Assembly: GCF_019890675.1 (NCBI RefSeq)
Contig: NZ_JAIOAA010000007.1
Coordinates: forward strand, 62,001 to 126,000
DNA length: 64,000 nucleotides
Source of the DNA: Micromonospora sp. PLK6-60
Lineage (GTDB): Bacteria > Actinomycetota > Actinomycetes > Mycobacteriales > Micromonosporaceae
Reading direction: 5' to 3'
Positions within the stretch are counted from its first letter, which is position 1. Every line of letters begins with the position of its first letter. Under the pieces are notes generated by a model. The model saw only the letters and a program-made list of their open reading frames with translations. It ran no database searches and was not told where the DNA came from. Made by a program: the position numbers and the translations under genes. Below are positions 1-8,870 of the stretch, piece after piece.

Positions 1-1470
1 GCGGCTGCTGGTCTGCACCCCGTCGAAGGCGATTTCGACCACCTGCTCGGGGCGGACCCGCACCACCCAGTCGCCCTTTTCCACCGCGAGGGCCAGGAAA
101 CGCTCGGTCTGCCAGCGCAGCACCTCGTCGGTCAGCCCCTTGAACGTCTTGCCGAGCATCACGAACTCGCCGGTGCCCGGGTCGCGCGCGCCGAGGTGGA
201 GGTTGGACAGCCAGCCCCGCCGCCGGCCGCTGCCCCACTCGACCGCCAGCACCACCAGGTCGAGGGTGTGCCGGGGTTTCACCTTCACCCAGGCCGAGCC
301 GCGCCGGCCCGCGTCGTAGGGCGCCGCCGGGTCCTTGACCACGACCCCCTCCTGGCCGGCGTCGACCGCCGCGGCGAACGCCGCGCCGGCCTGCTCGGCG
401 TCGTCGACCTCGACCCGGCCGACCAGCAGCGACCCGTCGACCGCGCCGGCGAGGGCGGCCCACCGCTCCCGGCCGGGCCGGTCGATCAGATCCTGGCCGT
501 CGAGGTGCAGCAGGTCGAAGAAGTACGGGGTGAGCACCGTCGACCCGGCGGCCTCGGCGGCGGCCAGCGTGGCCGGGGCGGCGGCGGCCCGGCCGGCGGT
601 GCTCGCCGTGGTGCGCCGCGCGGCCCGGCCGGCGGTCTCCTGGAAGGGCAGCGGCCGGCCGGCCGGGTCCAGCCCGATCGCCTCGCCGTCGAGGACCAGC
701 TCGCGGCCGGGCAAGGTGCGCACGGCGGCGACCACCTCGGGCACCCGGGCGGTGATCTCGTCCAGGCTGCGGGTGAAGACCGCGATCTCCGACCCGGAGC
801 GGTGCACCTGGATGCGGATGCCGTCGAGCTTGACGTCGACCATCGCGGGGGTGCCGGTGGCGGCCAGCGCCTCGTCCACCGACGGCGCGCTCTGCGCGAG
901 CATCGGGGCGAGCGGGCGACCGACCTGGAGCCGGAAGGCGGCCAGCGCGGGGGCGCCGCCGCCCAGCGCCGCGACCGCCACCGACCGCAGGTCACCGGCG
1001 AGCAGCAGGGCGCGCCGCACGGCGGCCACCGGCACCTCGGCGGCCCGGGCCACCGCGTCGGCGAGCAGGCCCGCCTGCGCGCCCTGGCGCAGCTCGCCGC
1101 TGAACAGGCCGATCAGCAGCCGCTGCTCGTCGGCGGTGGCCGCGGCGAAGAGCCGGTGCAGCAGCGCGCGCCGACGGGCCTGGGAGCCGGTGCCCGCGAC
1201 CGCCGCGATCTCGTCGATGGCGGCGTCGACGCCGCCCACGGTCAGCGTCGGGGTGTCCGCCGGTGGCGGCAGGTCGCGCAGGCCGGCGTAGCCGACGCCG
1301 GTCTGCCGCTGGCGCAGCTCACCGGCGAGCCAGCCGGAGCCGGCCGCCACCTCGCCCGGGTCGAGCGAGCGCAGGGCGGCGGCGAGCAGCTCCACCTTGG
1401 CCCGCCGGCCGCTGGTGGCGCCGACCGCCGCGGAGGTGGCCGCCAGGTCGAGAAACCGCACGTCCACCAT
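1..1470 (-). CDS. ligB: ATP-dependent DNA ligase, LigB type (3' part cut by window edge)
   Basis: Joins DNA nicks using ATP; in actinobacteria this type is an accessory ligase beside NAD-dependent LigA. Read on the minus strand from the ATG at 1470. The N-terminal helical domain is followed at about residue 213 by the adenylation motif VKLDGIRIQVHR, whose Lys takes AMP, and then by the downstream ligase motifs LVVLAVEWGSG and FVMLGKTFKG typical of mycobacterial LigB. About 490 codons are present, close to the usual 505-510, so only the last few are missing. The next gene, a small protein, lies 42 bp upstream on the same strand. Identification is strong from motifs; the cellular role is from family knowledge. 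Confidence 0.93.
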   Translation of the reverse strand, partial: MVDVRFLDLAATSAAVGATSGRRAKVELLAAALRSLDPGEVAAGSGWLAGELRQRQTGVGYAGLRDLPPPADTPTLTVGGVDAAIDEIAAVAGTGSQARRRALLHRLFAAATADEQRLLIGLFSGELRQGAQAGLLADAVARAAEVPVAAVRRALLLAGDLRSVAVAALGGGAPALAAFRLQVGRPLAPMLAQSAPSVDEALAATGTPAMVDVKLDGIRIQVHRSGSEIAVFTRSLDEITARVPEVVAAVRTLPGRELVLDGEAIGLDPAGRPLPFQETAGRAARRTTASTAGRAAAAPATLAAAEAAGSTVLTPYFFDLLHLDGQDLIDRPGRERWAALAGAVDGSLLVGRVEVDDAEQAGAAFAAAVDAGQEGVVVKDPAAPYDAGRRGSAWVKVKPRHTLDLVVLAVEWGSGRRRGWLSNLHLGARDPGTGEFVMLGKTFKGLTDEVLRWQTERFLALAVEKGDWVVRVRPEQVVEIAFDGVQTSSR

Positions 1471-1512
1471 CCTGCCAGTCGGCACCGACACCGCCCGGCC
1501 GGTCGCGCCGAC

Positions 1513-1719
1513 TCAGGCGGGGACCGGCTCCTCGATCCGCAGGCCCCGGGCGCGGACCTCGTCCGCCACCCGGGTCAGCTGCGCGTCGATGGCGACCAGA
1601 GCCGCGGAGAGCTCGCCGAGCTGTTCCTTGAGCGTGTCCTCGGGCCACGCGGAGACGTCCAGGTCCCCCAGAGCACGGACGGCGGCCTCCAGCCGCACCA
1701 TCACCTCATTCGTACGCAT
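1513..1719 (-). CDS. small helical hypothetical protein behind a LexA-like box
   Basis: 68-residue acidic, helix-rich protein beginning MRTNEVMVRLEAAVRAL. I do not recognise a family. The start was placed at the ATG at 1719 because a longer in-frame start at 1755 would run through the probable promoter: TATAGC (-10 like) ends 9 nt before this ATG, which fits a leaderless transcript. A palindrome close to the actinobacterial LexA box covers the start. It lies directly upstream of ligB on the same strand, so the two could be co-transcribed; that link to DNA repair is inference. Confidence 0.6.
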   Translation of the reverse strand: MRTNEVMVRLEAAVRALGDLDVSAWPEDTLKEQLGELSAALVAIDAQLTRVADEVRARGLRIEEPVPA

Positions 1720-1725
1720 GTTCGA
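1710..1725. promoter_or_regulatory. LexA/SOS-box-like palindrome
   Basis: The 16-mer TCGTACGCATGTTCGA differs at one position from the actinobacterial SOS box TCGAAC-N4-GTTCGA. It overlaps the start codon of the 68-residue protein and lies upstream of the DNA ligase gene. Function as a LexA operator is inferred from sequence similarity only. Confidence 0.45.
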
Positions 1726-1797
1726 AAGGCTATAACACCCCCGCGTCCGACACACCGCAAACTTCCTGACCGGGCGGGAAGTTACGGTTTCGACACC

Positions 1798-3171
1798 TCA
1801 GGCCGGTACGCCGACCCGCGCCACCTTGGCCAGCAGCAACGCCTCGGCCAGGCAGACCCGGGCGAACTCGCCCAGGTGCAGGCTCTCGTTCGGCCCGTGC
1901 GCCTGGGCGTGCGGGTCCTCCACGCCGGTGACCAGGATCGCCGCGTTTGGGAAGAGCTCCTGGAAGGTGGCGATGAACGGGATCGAACCGCCGATGCCCA
2001 TGTCCACCGGTTCGGTGCCGTCCCACGCCTCGCGGAAGGCGGCCCGGGCGGCGTCGTACATCGGCCCGGAGGCGTCGATGACGCACGGCGCGCCGTCGTG
2101 CTCGAAGGTCACCGTGACCTGGGCGCCCCAGGGCGCGTGCTGCTCCAGGTGGGTACGGAGCGCCTGGTACGCGCGCTTCGGCTCGTCACCCGGCGCCAGC
2201 CGTACGTTCAGCTTGGCCTTGGCCGACGGGACCAGGGCGTTCGCGGCCTCGCCGGTGGTCGGCGCGTCGATGCCGAGCACGGCCAGCGCCGGCTTGGTCC
2301 AGATCCGGTCGGTGATCCGGTCGGTGCCGACCAGCGAGACGCCCTCGACCACGCCGGCCTCGGCGCGGAACCGGTCCTCCGGGTAGTCGACGGTGGCCCC
2401 CGCCCGGCCCACCATCCCCTCGACCGCCACGTCACCGGCGTCGTCGTGCAGCGTGGCCAGCAGCCGGGCCAGGGCGGTCAGCGCGTCCGGCACGGCCCCG
2501 CCGAACATCCCGCTGTGCACGGCGTGCCGCAGGGTACGGACCTCGACGAAGCAGTTGATCATGCCGCGCAGCGAGGTGGTCAGCGCCGGCACGCCGACGT
2601 CCCAGTTGCCGGAGTCGGCGATCACGATCACGTCCGAGGCCAGCTCGTCGCGGAACTCCGCCAGCAGCGTTTCCAACGAGTCGGAGCCGTACTCCTCCTC
2701 GCCCTCGATGAAGAGCACCACCCCGACGGGCAGCTGGTCGCCGAAGGCGCGCAGCGCCGCCACGTGCGCCATGATGCCGGCCTTGTCGTCGGCCGCGCCG
2801 CGACCGTACAGGCGACCGTCCCGCTCGACCGGCTCGAACGGGTCGGACTCCCACAGCGACAGGTCGCCGACCGGCTGCACGTCGTGGTGCGCGTAGAGCA
2901 GCACCGTCGGCGCGCCCGGCGGGGCCGGCTTACGCCCGATGACGGCCGGCTGCCCGCCGCGCCGCACGACCTTGACGTCGAGGTCGCAGCCGCGCAGCAG
3001 CTCGGCCACCGCCTCGGCGGAACGCTCGACGTGCGAGTGGTCGAAGCCGGGAAAGGCGATGCCGGGGATCCGGACGAGGCGCTCGAGGTCGGCCCGTACA
3101 CCGGGCAGTTCCCGCTCGACGGCCGCCCGGAGGTCGGACTCGGACATGATCGGAGTGGTCATGACCGGCAT
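1798..3171 (-). CDS. M20 family dipeptidase / metallopeptidase
   Basis: Zinc-dependent cytosolic peptidase of the M20 (CNDP/DapE/ArgE) family, expected to hydrolyse dipeptides or related amides. Metal-binding motifs are in order: YAHHDVQP (His95/Asp97), GRGAADDK (around 123-129) and the catalytic/metal Glu run IEGEEE (around 154-159). 457 residues is normal for the dipeptidase branch, with the dimerisation domain inserted after about residue 200. An alternative ATG at 3162 would remove three residues. It sits alone between a short gene and a kinase-like gene on the same strand. Exact substrate cannot be read from the sequence. Confidence 0.9.
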   Translation of the reverse strand: MPVMTTPIMSESDLRAAVERELPGVRADLERLVRIPGIAFPGFDHSHVERSAEAVAELLRGCDLDVKVVRRGGQPAVIGRKPAPPGAPTVLLYAHHDVQPVGDLSLWESDPFEPVERDGRLYGRGAADDKAGIMAHVAALRAFGDQLPVGVVLFIEGEEEYGSDSLETLLAEFRDELASDVIVIADSGNWDVGVPALTTSLRGMINCFVEVRTLRHAVHSGMFGGAVPDALTALARLLATLHDDAGDVAVEGMVGRAGATVDYPEDRFRAEAGVVEGVSLVGTDRITDRIWTKPALAVLGIDAPTTGEAANALVPSAKAKLNVRLAPGDEPKRAYQALRTHLEQHAPWGAQVTVTFEHDGAPCVIDASGPMYDAARAAFREAWDGTEPVDMGIGGSIPFIATFQELFPNAAILVTGVEDPHAQAHGPNESLHLGEFARVCLAEALLLAKVARVGVPA

Positions 3172-3183
3172 CGTATGCCGGCC

Positions 3184-3831
3184 TTACCGACGGGCACCGC
3201 CGGAGCCGGTCCGCAGCCGGCGGACGAAGTAGCGGCGGGCGTCGTGCGGCAGCACCGGAGCGCCGTCGACCACCAGGTCCACGGCGGCCGGCGTACCGTC
3301 GGCGGCGAAGTGCGCGCGCTCCCCGGCGTGCCAGCGGAGCAGCTCGGGCAGGATCTCCGGGCCGTCCCGGGTGAGCGCCCGCTCCCGGCGCAGCGGCGCG
3401 GGCGCGGTGACGAAGACCGACAGGCTCGCCTCCGGCCGCACCACCGCCCGGGCCGCGCTCACCCCCTCCACCAGCAGCACCGGCCCGGCCGGCACCGGCA
3501 CCTCCCGGTCCAGGAACCGCCGCCGGACCCAGCTGTACCGGCGGTAGCCGCCCGGCCGGCCGGCCCGCACCGGAGCCAGCACGCGCTCCTCCAACCGGGG
3601 CCAGAAGGTGAGCTGGTCGTCCCAGCCGGCCAGCAGGTCGTCGGTGCGGACCACCGGCGGCGGCCCCCCGGTGGTCGCGGCGAGGGCGTCCGCGAGGCGC
3701 GTCGCGAAGACGCTCTTGCCCGCGCCGCTCGGCCCGTCGACCACCACCAGTCGGGTACGCCCCAACCGCGCCGGCCCGGCCAGCACCCGACGGGCCAGCC
3801 CGGCGTACGCCTCGAACCCGGCCACCATCAC
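3184..3831 (-). CDS. uridine-kinase-like P-loop protein
   Basis: 215-residue P-loop kinase of the uridine/phosphoribulokinase type. The Walker A motif GPSGAGKS is at residues 33-40, followed by an acidic RTDDLLAGWDD segment and a late LLVEGVSA strand typical of uridine-kinase-like proteins. It probably phosphorylates a small nucleoside-like or sugar substrate, but many actinobacterial members are uncharacterised. Transcribed in the same direction as the M20 peptidase, whose start is only 12 bp after this stop, so they may share a transcript. The start is one of two adjacent ATGs (3831 or 3828). Confidence 0.75.
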   Translation of the reverse strand: MMVAGFEAYAGLARRVLAGPARLGRTRLVVVDGPSGAGKSVFATRLADALAATTGGPPPVVRTDDLLAGWDDQLTFWPRLEERVLAPVRAGRPGGYRRYSWVRRRFLDREVPVPAGPVLLVEGVSAARAVVRPEASLSVFVTAPAPLRRERALTRDGPEILPELLRWHAGERAHFAADGTPAAVDLVVDGAPVLPHDARRYFVRRLRTGSGGARR

Positions 3832-4016
3832 GCACCGACGCTAGCGCCGTCCCCGCGCACCGCTCCGGCGGGCCGGCACGGCCGACGCATCCCGGGTGGG
3901 TGGGTATGCGGTCGTCCGCCGGGTACGCAACCTCCGGGTGATTCTCCGGGGCGGGCCGGCTTTGCCCGGCGCGCCCGGCGGCCGCCGGGGATGATCGGGA
4001 GGTGCTTCCTGACGTG

Positions 4017-4418
4017 ATGAGTCCGGGCGTCGACGCCCTGCTGGAGCAGGCCCGCGCCGGGCTGCGCCGACTGACCCCGCACGAGACCGTCGAGGCGGTC
4101 CGCGCGGGCGCGTTGCTGATCGACACCCGGACCGACCCGCAACGGCGGGAGCAGGGCGAACTGCCGGGCGCCATCGTCATCGACCGGACCGTGCTGGAGT
4201 GGCGGCTGGACCCGGCCAGCGCCTGGCGGATCCCCGAGGCCACCGGATACGACCGGGAGATCGTCGTGGTGTGCCGGCAGGGCTACAGCTCCAGCCTCGC
4301 GGCGGCGAGCCTCCAGGTGCTGGGGCTGCGCGCGGCGACCGACATGATCGGCGGCGTCGAGGCGTGGCAGGAGGCCGGGCTGCCGATGTCCGACACACCG
4401 GCCGACGTCCGCCACTGA
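4017..4418 (+). CDS. rhodanese-like domain protein
   Basis: Single-domain rhodanese (sulfurtransferase) of 133 residues. It has the opening LIDTRTDPQR strand and loop and the active-site loop CRQGYSSS, with the catalytic Cys near residue 86, then the closing GGVEAWQEAGLP motif. Probably carries persulfide on Cys in the cytosol; partner unknown. ATG 4017 was preferred over GTG 4002 and GTG 4014; GGGAGG lies upstream of all three. It is transcribed away from the kinase gene. A 20-bp minisatellite begins 34 bp after the stop. Confidence 0.85.
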   Translation: MSPGVDALLEQARAGLRRLTPHETVEAVRAGALLIDTRTDPQRREQGELPGAIVIDRTVLEWRLDPASAWRIPEATGYDREIVVVCRQGYSSSLAAASLQVLGLRAATDMIGGVEAWQEAGLPMSDTPADVRH

Positions 4419-4452
4419 CCATTCCGCCCGCCCCGGGCCCCGTTCGCTCACG

Positions 4453-4680
4453 CCCGGTCCGGTGGGCCAGTGGCCGGTCCGGTGGGCCAGTGCCCGGTCC
4501 GGTGGGCCAGTGGCCGGTCCGGTGGGCCAGTGCCCGGTCCGGTGGGCCAATGCCCGGTCCGGTGGGCCAATGCCCGGTCCGGTGGGCCAATGCCCGGTCC
4601 GGTGGGCCAATGCCCGGTCCGGTGGGCCAATGCCCGGTCCGGTGGGCCAGTGCCCGGTCCGGTGGGCCAGTGGCCGGTCC
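4453..4680. repeat. 20-bp minisatellite, 11 full copies
   Basis: Eleven head-to-tail copies of a 20-bp unit (CCCGGTCCGGTGGGCCARTG) run from 4453 to 4672, followed by an 8-bp partial copy. Units vary only at position 1 (C or G) and position 18 (A or G); five central units (4533-4632) are identical. The period is not a multiple of three, so open frames across it repeat 20-residue patterns in all frames and are not evidence of coding. It fills most of the 403-bp gap between the convergent rhodanese and cobQ genes. Confidence 0.97.
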
Positions 4681-4821
4681 GCCGGTCCGCCGGTCCGGCA
4701 TCGAGCGGGCGGTCCAGCGCCGAGCGGGCGGTGCTCTGCCGGATCAGCGGGACCGGGCCCGGCCAGCCAGCCGCGCCGTGTTCGGCAAAGCAGCGCGCCC
4801 GATCGGCGGGACGGCGCGTGG

Positions 4822-6360
4822 TCAGCCGGCCGGGGCGCCGGGTGGGACGAAGGGCAGGCCGGCGGGCGGGCCCGACTCGATCAGCCGCCAGAGCGCGTCA
4901 GTGTCGAGGTGCTCCTCGACGAGGTCACCGAGGAGGTCCAGGGTCCGCTCCCGGGCCGCCGCGAAGGAGATGTCCGGGGCCACCTGGAAACCGTGCCGGC
5001 CGGCCGCCCGAGCCACCTCGGTCAGGAACCGGCGGCGGAACCCGTCGGACTCGAACGCGCCGTGCCAGTGGGTGCCGTGCACCGCGCCGAGCCGGGCACC
5101 CTCGCCGGTGCCGTCGGCGTACCGCAGCAGCGGGGGCAGCCCGGGGTCGGCGGCGGAGACGTACCCGTGGTGGATCTCGTAGCCGCGCACCGGCTCCCCG
5201 GCGGCGGACCCGACCACCTGGCGGACGGTCTTGCGCGGGTCGAAGGTGATCTCGACGGGGAGCAGCCCCAACCCCGCGACGCTGCCCCGCCCGCTCTCCA
5301 CCGGGTCGTGGATGACCCGGCCGAGCATCTGGAACCCGCCGCAGATGCCGAGCAGCGGCCGGCCCGCGGCGGCGTGGGCCCGTACCGCGTCGGCGAGGCC
5401 GGTCTCCCGCAGCCAGGCCAGGTCGTCGACGGTGGACTTGGAACCGGGCAGTACGACGAGGTCGGCGGCGGCCAGTTCGGCGGGCTCGACGGTGAGCCGC
5501 ACCCGGACGCCGGGCTCGGTGGCCAACGCCTCGACGTCCGTGGCATTGGAGATCCGGGGCAGCCGGACCACGGCCACGTCCAGCCACTCGGTGCCGAGGG
5601 GCGCGGCGGGCCGGCCCAGCACCCGGCCGTAGGCGAGCGAGTCCTCCGCGTCGAGCCAGAGATCGAGGTGCCAGGGCAGCACCCCGTACGTGGGCCGGCC
5701 GGTGACCTGGCGCAGCATGTCCAGCCCGGGACGCAGCAGGCCGAGGTCGCCCCGGAACTTGTTGATCACGAAGCCGGCGACCAGCGCCTGGTCGGCCGGG
5801 TCGAGCAGGGCGACCGTGCCGAACATCGAGGCGAAGACGCCACCCCGGTCGATGTCGCCGACCACGACGGTGGGCAGGCCGGCGTGCCGGGCCAGGCCCA
5901 GGTTGACGTAGTCGTGGTCCCGCAGGTTGATCTCGGCCGGGCTGCCCGCCCCCTCGCAGACCACCACGTCGTACGCGGAGCGCAGCTCGGCGAGCGCGGC
6001 GAAGGCGGTCGCCGCGAGCCGGGGCCGCAGGCTGCGGAAGTTGCCGGCGGTGACCGTGTCGACCGCCTCGCCGAGCAGCACCACCTGGCTGGACAGATCG
6101 GTGCCCGGCTTGAGCAGCACCGGGTTGAACCGCAGGTCGGGGGCGACGCTGCAGGCCGCCGCCTGCATGGCCTGGGCCCGCCCGATCTCGCCACCACGCC
6201 CGTCGGGGCCGACCACCACCGCCGAGTTGTTGGACATGTTCTGCGCCTTGAACGGCGCCACCTTCACGCCCCGCCGGTGCAGCCAGCGGCAGATGCCGGC
6301 GGTGACCACGCTCTTGCCCGCGTCGGAGGTGGTGCCGGCGACCAGCAGCCCGCCGCTCAC
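4822..6360 (-). CDS. cobQ: cobyric acid synthase
   Basis: Amidates adenosylcobyrinic a,c-diamide at four side chains using glutamine and ATP, in the late, shared part of cobalamin synthesis. 512 residues, the usual size. The N-terminal ATPase domain starts with [10 protein letters not shown] and QNMSNNS. The C-terminal class I glutamine amidotransferase domain has the [10 protein letters not shown] motif with its catalytic Cys near residue 339 and a HGYV segment. Its start overlaps the stop of cobD by 4 bp on the minus strand, so the two are translationally coupled. I saw no cobalamin riboswitch upstream of the pair. Confidence 0.96.
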   Translation of the reverse strand: MSGGLLVAGTTSDAGKSVVTAGICRWLHRRGVKVAPFKAQNMSNNSAVVVGPDGRGGEIGRAQAMQAAACSVAPDLRFNPVLLKPGTDLSSQVVLLGEAVDTVTAGNFRSLRPRLAATAFAALAELRSAYDVVVCEGAGSPAEINLRDHDYVNLGLARHAGLPTVVVGDIDRGGVFASMFGTVALLDPADQALVAGFVINKFRGDLGLLRPGLDMLRQVTGRPTYGVLPWHLDLWLDAEDSLAYGRVLGRPAAPLGTEWLDVAVVRLPRISNATDVEALATEPGVRVRLTVEPAELAAADLVVLPGSKSTVDDLAWLRETGLADAVRAHAAAGRPLLGICGGFQMLGRVIHDPVESGRGSVAGLGLLPVEITFDPRKTVRQVVGSAAGEPVRGYEIHHGYVSAADPGLPPLLRYADGTGEGARLGAVHGTHWHGAFESDGFRRRFLTEVARAAGRHGFQVAPDISFAAARERTLDLLGDLVEEHLDTDALWRLIESGPPAGLPFVPPGAPAG

Positions 6361-7469
6361 CCGGCCCTCCCCCGCCGGGCCGCCCGCGCCGCCGCTGTGC
6401 CCAACCGCGCCGCCGCCTGATCGAGCCCCGCCGCCGGTCCGAGCCCGGTCACCGGGCCGAGCCGGGTCGCCGTCCGGGCCAACCCGGTGGTCGCCCGGCC
6501 CGCGAGCACGCCGAGGCGCCCGGCGATCGGCGAGGCGGCGACCGTCAGGCCCAGGGCCGCCAGCCCGACCGCTCGGGAGACCCGGGCCGCCCGCTTCAGG
6601 TGGCGGGCGTCGGGGCGGGGCCCGTCACCGAGGAAGGGGCGCACCTCGGACCGCCCCGCGTAGACGTTGCGGCCACCCAGCCGGACGCCGAGCACTCCCG
6701 CCATCGCGGCCTCGCACTGGCCGGCGTTCGGGCTGGGGTGGTCGTTGCGGTCGCGCCGCCAGACCTGCCACGCGCGGTCCCGGTCTCCGTGCGCCACCGG
6801 GGCGACCGCGACGGTGAGCAGCCCGGTCAGCCGGGCGGGCACGAGGTTGAGCAGGTCGTCCAGGCGGGCCGCCGGGGTGCCGAACCGGGCGTACCGGGGT
6901 GAGCGGTGGCCGACCATGGCGTCCAGGGTGTTCGCGGCCCGGTAACCCAGCAGCCCGGGCAGGCCGGCGACGGCACCCCAGAACAGCGGGGCGACGACCG
7001 CGTCGGAGGTGTTCTCCGCCACCGACTCGACGGTGGCCCGGGCCAGTTCCGGCTCGTCCAGGGCGGACGGGTCCCGCCCGCACAGGTGGCCCAGCCGGTC
7101 CCGGGCGGCGGGCAGGTCATCTCGGCGCAGGGCGGCGCCCATCGCGGTGGCCTCCCGGCGCAGCGTGCGGCCACCCAGCACCGTCCAGGTCCCCGCGGCG
7201 GTCAGCACCGCCCGGGCCAAGGGTCGGCGGCGGGTGGCCAGGGTGGCGGCGGCGCCGACCAGCACGGGCGCCCCCACCGCCAGCGCGGTGAACACCGCGC
7301 CGGCGGTGCGGTCGGGCCGGTACAGGCGGCGTTCCAGCGCGGCGGCTGCCCGGCCGTAGCCGGCCACCGGATGCCACCGGCGGGGGTCGCCGAGCCACGC
7401 GTCGAGCGCGTAACCCGCCACCAGCCCCGCCGCGTTCGCCACCGCAGTCGACTGCCGCACCTCCACCAC
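6357..7469 (-). CDS. cobD: adenosylcobinamide-phosphate synthase (CobD/CbiB)
   Basis: Integral membrane enzyme that attaches the aminopropanol arm to adenosylcobyric acid. 370 residues. Family motifs visible are [14 protein letters not shown] near the N-terminus, [31 protein letters not shown] and [13 protein letters not shown]. The C-terminal 50 residues are Ala/Gly/Arg-rich and look like lineage-specific extension. It is first in a two-gene cobD-cobQ operon, with a 4-bp overlap. The upstream 176 bp to the ssb-like gene contains a strong hairpin. Confidence 0.95.
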   Translation of the reverse strand: MVEVRQSTAVANAAGLVAGYALDAWLGDPRRWHPVAGYGRAAAALERRLYRPDRTAGAVFTALAVGAPVLVGAAATLATRRRPLARAVLTAAGTWTVLGGRTLRREATAMGAALRRDDLPAARDRLGHLCGRDPSALDEPELARATVESVAENTSDAVVAPLFWGAVAGLPGLLGYRAANTLDAMVGHRSPRYARFGTPAARLDDLLNLVPARLTGLLTVAVAPVAHGDRDRAWQVWRRDRNDHPSPNAGQCEAAMAGVLGVRLGGRNVYAGRSEVRPFLGDGPRPDARHLKRAARVSRAVGLAALGLTVAASPIAGRLGVLAGRATTGLARTATRLGPVTGLGPAAGLDQAAARLGTAAARAARRGRAG

Positions 7470-7519
7470 CTCCGGCCGGCCAGCCTAGGCCATCTCCCCC
7501 CACCCGCACGGCCAGCAGT

Positions 7520-7569
7520 TTCGGGGAAGTTGCTGCTTCAGCCGCCCGGGAGGCAGCAACTTCCCCGAA
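7520..7569. terminator. strong inverted repeat between ssb-like gene and cobD
   Basis: Perfect 17-bp arms (TTCGGGGAAGTTGCTGC at 7520-7536 and its complement at 7553-7569) with a 16-nt loop. It lies downstream of the minus-strand SSB gene and upstream of cobD, so a terminator for the former is the simplest reading. No U-run follows, as is common in actinobacteria. Confidence 0.6.
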
Positions 7570-7645
7570 GTTGAGTGGCACCGCCGCCGCCGGGGCCGCC
7601 GGCGGCGCCGGGGCCGGGTCCGCCGGGGGCAGCGGCGGCGCCGGG

Positions 7646-8494
7646 TCAGGCTGGGACGGAGGTGCGGGGGCGGCGACGGCGGCGGGTGGTGGTGGGTGGC
7701 TCGTCGGGTGCCGGGCTCAGGTCGTCGTCCTCGTCCTTCGCGGCCGGCTCGTCGGTGAGGTCGTCGTCCTCGTCGTCCTTGTCCTCGTCGGGGTCGGCCA
7801 GGTCGGTGAAGGGATCGGTGAGGTCGGCCAGGTCGGGGCGGTGGTCGTCGGGAAGCACCGGACCACCGACCCCGGGCAGCACCCGGTCACCGACCCCGGG
7901 CAGCACCCGGCCGCCGACCCCGGGCAGTGCCTGGCCGGCGCCACCGGCGTACACCTGTCCGGCGCCGCCGGCCACCGGCGGGACGCCGAAGTCCGGCGCG
8001 TCGAAGTCGTCGTCGAAGGGGCGGTCGTCCGGCCCGGTCGGCGCCTGCTCCGCCGGCACCGGCTCGGTGGGCTCGCCGTGCACCCGGGCCTCGGCGTCGG
8101 CGTCCTCCACCGCGCTGGTGGCCAGGCCGGCGCGGTTGCGCTGGAAGCGGGCCCGGCCCCGGGACAGGTCGTGCCCGACGGCGACCGCCTCCAACTCGTA
8201 GAGGGTGCGGTGGTTGCCGGCGTCGTCGGTCCAGTCGCGGGTGTAGAGCCGGCCGGCCACCACCACCGGGTCGCCCACCATCACCGAGGAGGCCACCCCC
8301 TCGGCGAGCTTGCGCCAGCAGTTGACCCGCACCCGCAGGCTGTTGCCGTCAACCCAGCGGCCGCTGTCCCGGTCGAGGCGGCGGGCGGTCGAGGCGACCT
8401 TGAAGTTGGCCACCAGGGTGTTGCTCTGCGTGGTACGCCGCCACTCCGGCGCGGTCAGCACGTTGCCGACGATCGTGACGTAGGTATCGAACAT
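7646..8494 (-). CDS. ssb: single-stranded DNA-binding protein paralogue, long tail
   Basis: 282-residue protein with an N-terminal OB fold (residues 1 to about 110: MFDTYVTIVGNV, FKVASTARR, LRVRVNCWRKLA, VVVAGRLYTRDW) that binds single-stranded DNA. The start at 8494 is fixed by GGAGGG six bases upstream and by where OB-fold homology begins; an open frame continues upstream but is not SSB-like. The tail has PGVG-type repeats near residues 180-215, then a long Asp/Glu-rich stretch, and ends in an Arg-rich segment (RRRRRPRTSVPA) rather than the acidic DDDIPF-like tip used to recruit repair partners. This fits an SsbB-like paralogue rather than the replicative SSB. Confidence 0.88.
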   Translation of the reverse strand: MFDTYVTIVGNVLTAPEWRRTTQSNTLVANFKVASTARRLDRDSGRWVDGNSLRVRVNCWRKLAEGVASSVMVGDPVVVAGRLYTRDWTDDAGNHRTLYELEAVAVGHDLSRGRARFQRNRAGLATSAVEDADAEARVHGEPTEPVPAEQAPTGPDDRPFDDDFDAPDFGVPPVAGGAGQVYAGGAGQALPGVGGRVLPGVGDRVLPGVGGPVLPDDHRPDLADLTDPFTDLADPDEDKDDEDDDLTDEPAAKDEDDDLSPAPDEPPTTTRRRRRPRTSVPA

Positions 8495-8807
8495 CGTCCC
8501 TCCAGGGGAGATCGGGCTTGCCGTGGCGAGTCGACTCGTGCCGAGCCTGGGCCGGCTGCCCAGCGAGCGCCAGCGCCGGCGTCGGTCCTGTGGACAGCGC
8601 GGCGGCCTGTGGACAACGCCCTGATCAAGGCCCCGTCTGCTATGGCGGCCAGAGGTGGCGGGCGGCCCCGGCGGCGGATCGCCGGCGGCTCGACGCCGGA
8701 CACCGGTTCCGGACCGGCCCCGACTGGGTATGGATTTGATCAACCGGCCACCACGGCGGCCGGCCGGAGGAAAACCCACTCCGCCCCCGACGAGAGAGGC
8801 AGCAGAG
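8495..8807. other. divergent intergenic region with two DnaA-box-like 9-mers
   Basis: 313 bp between the divergent ssb-like and HPF-like genes. It holds TGTGGACAG at 8589-8597 and TGTGGACAA at 8608-8616, the second an exact complement of the actinobacterial DnaA box TTGTCCACA, both in the same orientation. Promoters for both genes must lie here but I could not assign -35/-10 pairs with confidence. No gene seen. Confidence 0.5.
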
Positions 8808-8870
8808 ATGACTTTCCGCCCGTCCCGAATGACCGGCTTGCCGCGCACCGAGGGCGAGGTCCGGCGATGA
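8808..8870 (+). CDS. possible 20-residue upstream ORF coupled to the next gene
   Basis: ATG at 8808 opens a 20-codon frame (MTFRPSRMTGL...) whose TGA overlaps the ATG of the HPF-like gene as ATGA. A purine-rich GAGAGGCAGCAGAG precedes it. The arrangement suggests translational coupling or a short leader peptide. It may equally be chance, since the downstream gene has its own GAGG. Confidence 0.3.
   Translation: MTFRPSRMTGLPRTEGEVRR

Noticed and set aside
196..4017. A 1273-residue plus-strand open frame
   Set aside because: It is antisense to ligB, the M20 peptidase and the kinase gene, is Arg/Gly-rich with no domain, and is an artefact of GC-rich codon bias.
4453..4680. CRISPR array at the 20-bp repeats
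   Set aside because: Units are contiguous with no unique spacers and there are no cas genes. The same applies to the 18-bp arrays.
7470..7645. Cobalamin riboswitch before cobD-cobQ
   Set aside because: No B12-box-like sequence seen; only a symmetric hairpin that fits a terminator of the ssb-like gene.
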